Below are positions 1 to 6,275 of a stretch of 14,300 bases of DNA, one piece after another. This DNA comes from Aalborgiella sp031424795 (GTDB taxonomy: Bacteria > Pseudomonadota > Gammaproteobacteria > Burkholderiales > Burkholderiaceae_C): the NCBI GenBank assembly GCA_031424795.1, contig JANPIC010000087.1:1-14300 (forward strand), in the 5' to 3' direction. Both the position numbers and the translations under genes were made by a program. Numbering within the stretch: the stretch's first letter is position 1; the number at the start of each line of letters is the position of its first letter. The notes under the pieces are model-generated. The model was not told where the DNA came from and ran no database searches. It saw only the letters and a list, made by a program, of their open reading frames with translations.

Positions 1-95
1 GCTTCCAGCACCAACACACTAGCCCCAGCCTCCCGCGCCATCAAGGCCGCACACAGCGCTGCATTGCCACCACCAATGATTAAAACGTCTAACAT
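1..95 (-). CDS. tcuA: FAD-dependent tricarballylate dehydrogenase TcuA, N-terminal fragment (cut by window edge)
   Basis: Only the first 31 codons are in the window; the gene continues past base 1. Read from the ATG at 95-93, the protein starts MLDVLIIGGGNAALCAALMA and reaches a REAGASVLVLEA stretch. This is the beta-alpha-beta dinucleotide fold of a flavoprotein: the GGGNAA glycine loop binds the FAD diphosphate and the acidic residue closing the second strand binds ribose. The GGGNAALCAA wording is characteristic of TcuA, which oxidises tricarballylate to cis-aconitate with help from the electron-transfer partner TcuB. The LysR gene 74 bases upstream on the same strand matches the tcuRABC order known from Salmonella. 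No good Shine-Dalgarno precedes the ATG. A related FAD fumarate reductase/succinate dehydrogenase-type flavoprotein is the main alternative, because most of the protein is unseen. Confidence 0.75.
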   Translation of the reverse strand, partial: MLDVLIIGGGNAALCAALMAREAGASVLVLE

Positions 96-151
96 AGCGG
101 TGACTGTAACCACGTCCAACGCGTTGTGCTAGGTCTGCAAAGCGATGGGGG

Positions 152-168
152 CATCACGAATCGTGATG
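152..168. promoter_or_regulatory. Perfect inverted repeat, candidate LysR operator upstream of tcuA
   Basis: The sequence CATCACGAATCGTGATG has perfect 8-base arms around a single central base. Inside it, 154-166 reads TCAC-GAATC-GTGA, which is an exact T-N11-A LysR-type box. It lies 57 bases upstream of the tcuA start and just after the tcuR stop codon. A one-base loop and no T-run argue against a terminator. Binding by the neighbouring LysR protein is an inference. Confidence 0.5.
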
Positions 169-169
169 G

Positions 170-1093
170 CTAGATTAGCTTCACGCCTAGCCATTGCTTA
201 GCCGTAACCAATTCCCGCGCGCAATCTGCCAGCACCACACGGGCAGCCAAGGCTGCAGGGGACAATTCATCGTCCGACAAGCTGCAAATAGCGTTGACGC
301 GGCGCACTTGCGTATCGGCTATCTCAGCCCAAGTGAATCGCTTGGCGGCATCAGGTATACCCGCCAATGCAGCCCAAGGTTGCACTGTGCTGCCCAAACC
401 GGCTTCAACCGCTGCCATCGTCATCGCCAAAGAGTCGATTTCGGCGACTAACTGGGGTTTAAATTTCGCCCGCACAAACGCGGCATCCAAAGCGCTGCGC
501 AAGCCATGCGTGCCAGTGGGAAGAATCAAAGGAATGTCCTTCAAATCGGCCATCCGAGTACGGTTAGCCGCTGTCATGCCGTCAGACCTCGCTTGAATCA
601 AAAACAGCTTTTCCTCCACCAGCGGCAGCACGCTCCAGCGCCGTGCGGCTTGGGTGTCGAACAAAATCGTCAAATCCAGCTGGCGCGAGTTGAGCATACT
701 GGTCAGGTGACCAGACATGCCTTCGACCATGTGCAGCCGCACATCAGGGTAACGCTCACGCATGGCGCGCATGAGGGGCAGACCCAGCACGGCAGCTGTG
801 GTGGAGGCCAACCCCACGCTGACAGCCCCCGTTAGACGCGACAATTGCGCCGCCCGCACCGCCTGGTCGGCATGGCGCAGGGTAAGCTGCGCCTCGCGGA
901 AAAACGCCATGCCTGCCTCGGTCGCCACTACGCCTTTGCTGGTGCGCTGCAACAGTCGGGTGGACAATTCGCTCTCCAAACGGCTGATTTGCTGGCTCAA
1001 CGCCGATTGCACCAGCTCCAAATCAAGCGCGGCTCGGCTGATGCTGCCCAATTCCAACACCCGGACAAAATAACGAAGTTGACGAAGTTCCAT
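170..1093 (-). CDS. tcuR: LysR-family transcriptional regulator, probable TcuR
   Basis: This is a 307-residue LysR-type activator or repressor. Residues 1-60 form the winged helix-turn-helix: it starts MELRQLRYFVRVLELGS, and the recognition-helix region SALSQQISRLE is clear. Residues about 90-300 form the two-lobed effector domain, with the usual VGLASTTAAV first strand, a DLTILFD segment and the VEAGLGSTV segment. The ATG at 1093 is chosen because family members begin with MELRQLRYF; a TTG two codons upstream (1099) is the longer alternative. The N-terminal half resembles Nac/TcuR-like proteins. It is upstream of and co-oriented with tcuA and divergent from the PrpF-Bug fusion gene, so it could control both. 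The inducer is presumably a tricarboxylate, by context only. The tcuR name depends on the adjacent tcuA fragment. Confidence 0.8.
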   Translation of the reverse strand: MELRQLRYFVRVLELGSISRAALDLELVQSALSQQISRLESELSTRLLQRTSKGVVATEAGMAFFREAQLTLRHADQAVRAAQLSRLTGAVSVGLASTTAAVLGLPLMRAMRERYPDVRLHMVEGMSGHLTSMLNSRQLDLTILFDTQAARRWSVLPLVEEKLFLIQARSDGMTAANRTRMADLKDIPLILPTGTHGLRSALDAAFVRAKFKPQLVAEIDSLAMTMAAVEAGLGSTVQPWAALAGIPDAAKRFTWAEIADTQVRRVNAICSLSDDELSPAALAARVVLADCARELVTAKQWLGVKLI

Positions 1094-1200
1094 GTTCAAG
1101 ATAATCGCACATTCGACAGCTCGCTGAGCATATTTTTAAAAGTAAGTGCACGGACACCCTTGTCAGGAATAACCTGTATACACATTTTTCATTGGATTTA

Positions 1201-1230
1201 TTGTTGCACGTGATGCATGAATACTATAAA
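1201..1230 (+). promoter_or_regulatory. Candidate sigma-70 promoter for the PrpF-Bug fusion gene
   Basis: TTGTTG (1201-1206) and TATAAA (1225-1230) are separated by 18 bases, in an AT-rich gap between divergent genes and about 48 bases before the preferred start codon. The -35 match is only moderate. The tracts around 1121-1145 and 1183-1200 are also AT-rich, so another promoter in this gap is possible. Confidence 0.35.
1205..1217. promoter_or_regulatory. Candidate LysR box (T-N11-A) overlapping the promoter
   Basis: The sequence TGCA-CGTGA-TGCA fits the T-N11-A pattern with symmetric arms. It overlaps the -35 region of the candidate promoter in the gap between tcuR and the fusion gene, where a LysR protein commonly binds. 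The arms are only four bases and TGCA is self-palindromic, so chance occurrence is possible. Confidence 0.3.
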
Positions 1231-1277
1231 AAAATGCAATTTACAAAATAGCGGTGTTTATTAAAAATACATCCACT

Positions 1278-3308
1278 ATGTTGAATCGAAAAATACCTTG
1301 TGTCTTGATGCGTGCCGGTACCTCGCGTGGTCCATTTTTTTTGCGCGAATGGCTGCCCGAAGGTGACGAGGCCCGCGATCAGGCGCTGATTGGCGCGATA
1401 GGTGCGTCTGACCCTCTGCAGCTTGACGGCCTAGGTGGTGGCAGCACCCTCAACAGCAAGGTCGCCATCGTGTCCCGCTCCAGTCAGGCCGGCTGTGATT
1501 TGGACTATTTATTCGCTCAGGTTGGCGTGGGTCATCAGTCAGTGGACACTCGGCCCAACTGCGGCAACATGCTGTCTGGCGTGGTCCCGTTTGCCATTGA
1601 ACAAGGTTTGATACCGGCACAAAACGGCCAGACGACTGCGCGGGTATTCAATGTCAACACGGGTGCAAAAATCGATGTGACTGTTTGCACCCCCAATGGT
1701 CGGGTGAGCTACGAAGGCGATGCCCGCATTGACGGTGTGGCCGGTACCGCTGCCCCTATTTTGTTGAATTTTCTGGATGCTTGGGGTGCGGTAACTGGCA
1801 AATTGTTTCCCACGGGACGGCGCATTGATGTGATCGACGGCCTAGAACTAACCTGCATTGACGCCGCGATGCCCTTGATGATCCTGCGCGCCAGTGATCT
1901 GGGTTTGACGGGTCGCGAGCGCCCCGCCCAACTTGATGCGAATACGGCGCTACTGGAGCGGATTGAGGCCATGCGCCGCGTTGCCGGTGCACGCATGGGT
2001 CTGGGGGATGTGTCTGACAGCGTCATCCCCAAACCAGTGCTGGTCAGTGTTGGCGATGGTCCACTCAGCATCACTTCGCGCTACTTCACGCCTCGTCGCT
2101 GCCATGCTTCACATGCTGTCACGGGCGCTATCGGTGTAGCGACTGCTTTTGCGTTGCCCGGTACGGTCGCCAGTGGCATCGCTAGGGAAGCGGGCAAGCA
2201 TCCGCTCACCGTCTTGCATCCGGCTGGACAAATTGACATTGAAGTCGAACTCGAAAGCACAGAACAAGCCATCACGATACAACGTGCGGCGCTGGTTCGT
2301 ACGGCGCGCAAAATCATGCAGGGTGAATTGCACTTGCCTGATTATGTGTTCCCCAGGTTTGGTCTTGACCTCGCACCCAGTGATGAAGCGGGGAAATCGT
2401 TTCCGCACAAAGAAATCCGCATCATCGTGCCGACCAGTGCGGGTGGAGGCAACGACACCATGGCGCGCACCCTGACGCGCAAGCTCGGCCCTGTACTTGG
2501 CCAGGCTGTGACGGTGGACAACCGCGCCGGAGCCAATGGCAGCATCGCCAGCGAATATGTGGCGGCAGCCCAGCCCGATGGGCATACCCTGATGTTTGGC
2601 TACATCGCCACCCACGGCATCAACCCGGCGCTGCAGCCACTGCGTTACGATCCACTGGCTGATTTCTCACCCGTGGGTCTGGTCGGCTACTCGCCCACGC
2701 TGCTGGTTGTTCATGCTGATCTTCCTGTTCATAACGTGGGCGAATTAATCGCGCTGTTAAAGGCCCAGCCAGATCGCTTCTGTTATGCCTCGGCCGGAGA
2801 AGGTACAGCGCCGCACTTGGCCGCCGAATTATTCAAACTCCATACTGGTGTGACCTTATCTGGGGCGACCTACACCGGCGCTGCACCCGCTATCGCCGAT
2901 ACGGTGCGGGGCAACACGCAGGTGATGTTCCCCAGCCTCTTTACCGCCCAGCCCTATTTGCGCAGCGGCAAGCTCCGAGCGCTGGCGGTGGCAGGTCCTG
3001 CGCGCTTGCCCAGCCTGCCCAATTTACCCACGCTTTCAGAAGCGGGTGTGGCTGGTGTTGAGTTAACGCAGTGGTATGCCTTGTTCGCGCCGGCCCAAAC
3101 GCCTCTTGCGGTCGTGACGCAGTTAAACCATGCACTGAATACCGTGCTGCAGGACCCGGAAATCATCGCCCGTATTGGAGCCGATGGGGCACAGGTGCAA
3201 ACCAGCACGCCTAGGGAGCTACATAGCTTGTTACTCGCTGAGAAACAAAAGTGGCAACAGGTTGTGCGACAGATTAGACTGCGAGCTGAAACGCAGACCA
3301 TTGAATAG
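1278..3308 (+). CDS. Fusion protein: PrpF/4-oxalomesaconate tautomerase-like isomerase + Bug/TctC solute-binding domain
   Basis: A single 676-residue frame joins two unrelated families. Residues about 1-358 are a PrpF/GalD-type isomerase with a diaminopimelate-epimerase fold. They show IPCVLMRAGTSRG at the start, LGGGSTLNSKVAIV with Lys61, RPNCGN with Cys95, and HASHAVTGAIGVATA. Lys61 and Cys95 line up with the PrpF catalytic lysine and cysteine. GalD shifts a double bond in 4-oxalomesaconate, and PrpF isomerises aconitates. Residues about 376-676 are a full-length mature Bug domain, from PHKEIRIIVPTSAGG onward, with no signal peptide or membrane segment before it. The linker is about 17 residues. 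The ATG at 1278 is preferred because GalD proteins begin at this point; an in-frame GTG at 1254 would add eight residues. Neither start has a clear Shine-Dalgarno. The protein is probably cytoplasmic, so the Bug part cannot work as a normal periplasmic receptor. No gallate genes are nearby, so the substrate is unknown. Confidence 0.85.
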   Translation: MLNRKIPCVLMRAGTSRGPFFLREWLPEGDEARDQALIGAIGASDPLQLDGLGGGSTLNSKVAIVSRSSQAGCDLDYLFAQVGVGHQSVDTRPNCGNMLSGVVPFAIEQGLIPAQNGQTTARVFNVNTGAKIDVTVCTPNGRVSYEGDARIDGVAGTAAPILLNFLDAWGAVTGKLFPTGRRIDVIDGLELTCIDAAMPLMILRASDLGLTGRERPAQLDANTALLERIEAMRRVAGARMGLGDVSDSVIPKPVLVSVGDGPLSITSRYFTPRRCHASHAVTGAIGVATAFALPGTVASGIAREAGKHPLTVLHPAGQIDIEVELESTEQAITIQRAALVRTARKIMQGELHLPDYVFPRFGLDLAPSDEAGKSFPHKEIRIIVPTSAGGGNDTMARTLTRKLGPVLGQAVTVDNRAGANGSIASEYVAAAQPDGHTLMFGYIATHGINPALQPLRYDPLADFSPVGLVGYSPTLLVVHADLPVHNVGELIALLKAQPDRFCYASAGEGTAPHLAAELFKLHTGVTLSGATYTGAAPAIADTVRGNTQVMFPSLFTAQPYLRSGKLRALAVAGPARLPSLPNLPTLSEAGVAGVELTQWYALFAPAQTPLAVVTQLNHALNTVLQDPEIIARIGADGAQVQTSTPRELHSLLLAEKQKWQQVVRQIRLRAETQTIE

Positions 3309-3376
3309 CAACAAAGGCGTCGCGCAGCCCCTTCACCCGAGCTCCTTAACCCAGGCCCGTTATTCATGCCCGTAAC

Positions 3377-4300
3377 TCAAGCTACGTCATTTGAGACCGA
3401 TTTACGAGCTTGCAACGCCATGCGCAGATGCTGTTGAAACATCTCGGCTGCCGGTCGCAGCTTGACGCCATGACGCGTTAGCAGGCCTAGTCTGCGCACA
3501 ACATGGGGTTGCCGCAAAGGCAGTCCTACCAGCGTGGGGTGCGTCGCCGCCAGTGCCATATGGGGCACGGCCGCCAAACCCAGACCCGCCTGCACCATGC
3601 CCAACAAGGTCGCCACGTGGCTGACTTCGAACGCGAAGCTCGGGTTTAACCCGGCTTTGGTCAGTGAATCGTCCAACAGCTGCCGGTTGCCACTGCTGCG
3701 CGCCACAGCAATCAAACTCTCATGTTCAAGATCAATCCAGTTAACCGATTTGCGTTTGGCCAGACGGTGTCCCCGCGGCATCGCCAGAACAAAGGGGTCA
3801 TTGTGAATCGCCTCGAACGAGATCTCCGGAACCAGTGTGTTCATAAAACCAATACCAAAATCAGACTCTCCTGACAACACACTTTGCAGCACCTGGTTCA
3901 TCGACTCATCTGCCAGCCGCACACGGATGCCGGGATAACGCTGGGAGAAACTACCCACCACAGTCGGTAAAAAGTACAAGGCGGCCGACGGCACGCAGGC
4001 CACCGTCACGCGTCCGCTGCGATGGGTGGCAATGTCGGCAATACCAAGAACCGCCGACTCCAAGTCGTCCAGCGCCGTACGGGCACGTTCCAGGAAAACA
4101 CGGCCCAGAGGCGTCAACTCAACATCGCGGGTGGTGCGGTTGAAAAGACGAGCACCCAGAATAGTTTCCAGCTTGTCGATACGCCGGCTCATTGCAGGGG
4201 CAGAGAGGTGGATATGGTCGGCCGCCGCACGAAAACTACCGCGCTCGGCTACTGCTACAAAAGCTTGCAATTGCTGTAAATCAAAATTAATGCGTGCCAT
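3377..4300 (-). CDS. LysR-family transcriptional regulator of the Bug/hydratase operon
   Basis: This 307-residue LysR-type regulator has its helix-turn-helix in residues about 8-65 (LQQLQAFVAVAERGSFRAAA, then SAPAMSRRIDKLE) and LFNRTTRDVELTPLG in the wing. The effector domain follows from RVTVACVPSAA, with SDFGIGF and VQAGLGLAAVP segments typical of the family. The ATG at 4300 (MARINFDLQQLQ) fits family length; a longer frame reaches 4375 but adds an atypical cysteine-rich 25-residue leader and would leave only 11 bases before the divergent gene. It is transcribed divergently from the Bug receptor gene, 86 bases apart, and converges on the fusion gene. By position it most likely regulates the itaconate/citramalate-type operon, as LysR proteins do beside the Pseudomonas itaconate genes. 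The effector is not identifiable from sequence. Confidence 0.85.
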   Translation of the reverse strand: MARINFDLQQLQAFVAVAERGSFRAAADHIHLSAPAMSRRIDKLETILGARLFNRTTRDVELTPLGRVFLERARTALDDLESAVLGIADIATHRSGRVTVACVPSAALYFLPTVVGSFSQRYPGIRVRLADESMNQVLQSVLSGESDFGIGFMNTLVPEISFEAIHNDPFVLAMPRGHRLAKRKSVNWIDLEHESLIAVARSSGNRQLLDDSLTKAGLNPSFAFEVSHVATLLGMVQAGLGLAAVPHMALAATHPTLVGLPLRQPHVVRRLGLLTRHGVKLRPAAEMFQQHLRMALQARKSVSNDVA

Positions 4301-4312
4301 GCAGCAATCATA

Positions 4313-4323
4313 GCAAAAGTTGC
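4313..4323. promoter_or_regulatory. Weak dyad GCAA-N3-TTGC in divergent regulator/operon gap
   Basis: GCAAAAGTTGC is a four-base-arm inverted repeat in the 86-base gap between the LysR gene and the Bug gene, where the operator of the divergent regulator is expected. The arms do not extend further and no exact T-N11-A frame fits, so this is only a candidate. Confidence 0.2.
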
Positions 4324-4376
4324 ACTTCACAAAAATGCGGATCACAAGCATCATCCAGACCACACCCAACCTCACT

Positions 4377-4380
4377 GGAG
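4377..4380 (+). promoter_or_regulatory. Ribosome binding site GGAG that sets the Bug gene start
   Basis: GGAG lies six bases before the ATG at 4387. It supports that start over the upstream in-frame ATG at 4294, which would place 31 extra residues in front of a normal signal peptide. Confidence 0.75.
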
Positions 4381-4386
4381 ACTTGC

Positions 4387-5367
4387 ATGCTACCTATACG
4401 CCCTTCCCTTTCCTTATTGCTGGCACCCTTGCTGGCCGGTCTAGTGCTAGCCAGCCCTGCACAAGCGCAGAACTGGCCCGAAAAAACCATCACCATCGTG
4501 GTCCCCACCGCTGCCGGGGGTGCCAATGACGCGATGGCGCGCATCATCGGACAAGGGCTGAGCACCCGATTGGGGAAACCAGTGATCGTAGAGAACAAAG
4601 CGGGAGCCAACGGTGCCATTGCCAGCGAATACGTAGCGCGTGCCACCCCCGATGGCTACACCATCATGTTTGGCTACATTGCTACGCATGGCATCAACCC
4701 AGCACTGCAAAAACTCAAATACGATCCGGTGACAGATTTTGAAGCCATTGGAATGGTTGCTGCTTCACCTATCGTGTTGGTTGCCAACAACGCCGTGCCT
4801 GCCGCGAACGTCAAAGGTCTGGTGGCCTTGATCAAAGCCAAGCCAAGCTCATTCAGCTATGCCACGGCCGGCAATGGTACCGCGCCGCATATCGCGGGTG
4901 AATTGTTCAATTTATCGATTGGCATTCCAGTTGTTAATGTTCCCTACAAAGGCGCAGCCCCAGGCATCGTGGACACCATTGGCGGAACCACGCAATACAT
5001 GTTTCCTAGCCTTTTCACAGCGTATCCGCAAGTAAAAGGTGGTAAGTTACGTGCACTGGGCATCGCTGGAGAAAAGCGATCTAAAACCATGCCCGAGATT
5101 CCAACACTGGCCGAGCAAGGTGTTGCCAACGTCAATATTTCCCAGTGGTACGCCATGTTCGCCCCGGCCAAAACTCCCAAAGCCGTGATTGATCGGCTGA
5201 ACAAGGAAATGAATGCCGTTCTTAATGAGAAGGCCGTTGAAGCGAAGATTGAAGCTCAAGGTGCAGAAGTCGAAACTGGAACGTCGGAACAACTCAAGGC
5301 CTTTGTGCAAAAGGAGGTCGGACACTGGAAGAGCGTGGTGTCTGCGGCTAAAATTAAAATTGAATAA
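4387..5367 (+). CDS. Bug-family (TctC) periplasmic tricarboxylate-binding protein
   Basis: This 326-residue secreted receptor belongs to the Bug/TctC family, which delivers carboxylates to tripartite tricarboxylate (TctAB) transporters. Residues 1-27 are a signal peptide: a basic start MLPIRPS, a leucine/alanine core, and a probable cleavage after SPAQA-Q or AQAQ. The mature protein begins NWPEKTITIVVPTAAGGANDA, the usual first strand and loop, and has GYATPDGYTI-like and YDPVTDF family segments. It ends after an HWKSVVSAAKIKIE helix. It is the first gene of a plus-strand operon, ahead of acyl-CoA genes, so its ligand is probably the operon's substrate. No TctA or TctB membrane gene is present in the window. 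It is clearly paralogous to the C-terminal half of the fusion protein upstream: the stretch MFGYIATHGINPALQ is identical in both. Confidence 0.92.
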   Translation: MLPIRPSLSLLLAPLLAGLVLASPAQAQNWPEKTITIVVPTAAGGANDAMARIIGQGLSTRLGKPVIVENKAGANGAIASEYVARATPDGYTIMFGYIATHGINPALQKLKYDPVTDFEAIGMVAASPIVLVANNAVPAANVKGLVALIKAKPSSFSYATAGNGTAPHIAGELFNLSIGIPVVNVPYKGAAPGIVDTIGGTTQYMFPSLFTAYPQVKGGKLRALGIAGEKRSKTMPEIPTLAEQGVANVNISQWYAMFAPAKTPKAVIDRLNKEMNAVLNEKAVEAKIEAQGAEVETGTSEQLKAFVQKEVGHWKSVVSAAKIKIE

Positions 5368-5386
5368 ACCAACGCAATGGGCGCAT

Positions 5387-5398
5387 GTTTGCGCAAAC
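5387..5398. repeat. Perfect 12-base palindrome before the hydratase gene
   Basis: GTTTGCGCAAAC is its own reverse complement. It lies in the 36-base gap between the Bug gene and the hydratase gene, ending five bases before the hydratase ATG. It has no T-run, so it is not a normal terminator. In RNA it could fold only with a small loop and would sit over the ribosome binding region. Confidence 0.4.
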
Positions 5399-5403
5399 TC
5401 AAC

Positions 5404-6261
5404 ATGAACCTGCAAAACTGGATTGGCCGTATCGAAACGGTAGAAGACATAGTTACGGCCACGCCTTATGCTGCGCTGGCAGCCACGCTGGATTGGCCCT
5501 CCAAAACAGGCCCACAGCGCCCAACACCGGGGACCCTTTTACCCAGCCTGTGGCACTGGCTATACTTTTTACCGATTTATTCCCAGTCAGAAATCGGCGA
5601 AGACGGCCACGCCAAACGTGGCGGCTTTCTGCCCCCGGTGCCGCTACCCCGGCGCATGTGGGCCGGCAGCGATTTTGCATTCCACGAGCCGCTGCTGATT
5701 GGCGACGCCCTGTCGCGCACGTCCACCATCGTCGATGTCAAGGAAAAATCCGGCCGCACCGGCAACCTGATTTTTGTGAAAGTTCGCCATGAAGTACGGC
5801 GCAATGGCGCGCAGGCGGTGGCGCTGACCGAGCATCACAACATCGTCTACCGCGACGCCCCCGCACCCGCTGACGTGGCGCCGCCCCCGCAGGCCGCGCC
5901 CGCGGAGTCGTCCTGGGCGCGTAGTATCGTACCGGATGACGTGCTGTTATTTCGCTACTCGGCGCTGACCTTCAACGGCCATCGCATCCACTATGACCGC
6001 AAATACGTGACCGAGGTTGAAGGCTATCCGGGCTTGATCGTTCACGGGCCCCTGATCGCCACACTGCTGATGGATTTGCTGCGTCGCCAGCAACCCGATG
6101 CCACCGTGTTGCGCTTTGAGTTCAAGGCGGTGCGGCCGACCTTTGACATCCACCCTTTTTCGGTACACGGGCAACCGTCGGTCGACGGCAAAACTGTGCA
6201 TTTATGGGGTCGCGACCATGAAGGCTGGCTCACGATGGACGCCACTGCCACCTTGGCTTGA
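5404..6261 (+). CDS. Double hot-dog acyl-CoA hydratase, itaconyl-/mesaconyl-CoA hydratase-like (MaoC/FAS1-like dehydratase)
   Basis: This 285-residue protein has two hot-dog folds. The first is residues about 1-150, with RRMWAGSDFAFHEPLLIGD and the RTGNLIFVKVRHEV strand. An alanine/proline linker covers about 151-169. The second fold covers about 175-285, with FRYSALTFNGHRIHYDRKY and YPGLIVHGPLIATLL, which replace the usual MaoC hydratase motif; Asn191 and His196 are the likely active-site residues. The ending HLWGRDHEGWLTMDATATL is typical of the Ich/mesaconyl-CoA hydratase group. Such enzymes add water to an unsaturated C5 CoA thioester to give citramalyl-CoA. The ATG at 5404 fits the family start (NLQNWIGR); an ATG at 5377 is possible, and neither has a good Shine-Dalgarno. 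Its stop overlaps the region just before the CoA-transferase start. Exact substrate (itaconyl versus mesaconyl isomers) is inferred from neighbours. Confidence 0.8.
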   Translation: MNLQNWIGRIETVEDIVTATPYAALAATLDWPSKTGPQRPTPGTLLPSLWHWLYFLPIYSQSEIGEDGHAKRGGFLPPVPLPRRMWAGSDFAFHEPLLIGDALSRTSTIVDVKEKSGRTGNLIFVKVRHEVRRNGAQAVALTEHHNIVYRDAPAPADVAPPPQAAPAESSWARSIVPDDVLLFRYSALTFNGHRIHYDRKYVTEVEGYPGLIVHGPLIATLLMDLLRRQQPDATVLRFEFKAVRPTFDIHPFSVHGQPSVDGKTVHLWGRDHEGWLTMDATATLA

Positions 6262-6265
6262 ATAC

Positions 6266-6269
6266 AGGA
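6266..6269 (+). promoter_or_regulatory. Ribosome binding site AGGA that sets the CoA-transferase start
   Basis: AGGA lies six bases before the ATG at 6276, favouring it over the in-frame TTG at 6258 that overlaps the hydratase stop codon. Confidence 0.65.
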
Positions 6270-6275
6270 TTAAAG

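Noticed and set aside
1173..1184. TGTATACA palindrome in the tcuR/fusion gap
   Set aside because: Eight-base AT-rich palindromes are common by chance and it fits no regulator pattern I can name.
1278..2351. Calling the isomerase half galD of gallate degradation
   Set aside because: Sequence resembles GalD, but no other gallate-pathway gene is in the window and the neighbours point to other carboxylates.
2109..2615. A 168-codon minus-strand frame inside the fusion gene
   Set aside because: It crosses the junction of two recognisable domains on the plus strand and shows no family features.
3309..3376. Terminator between the convergent fusion and LysR genes
   Set aside because: I found no stable inverted repeat with a T-run in these 68 bases.
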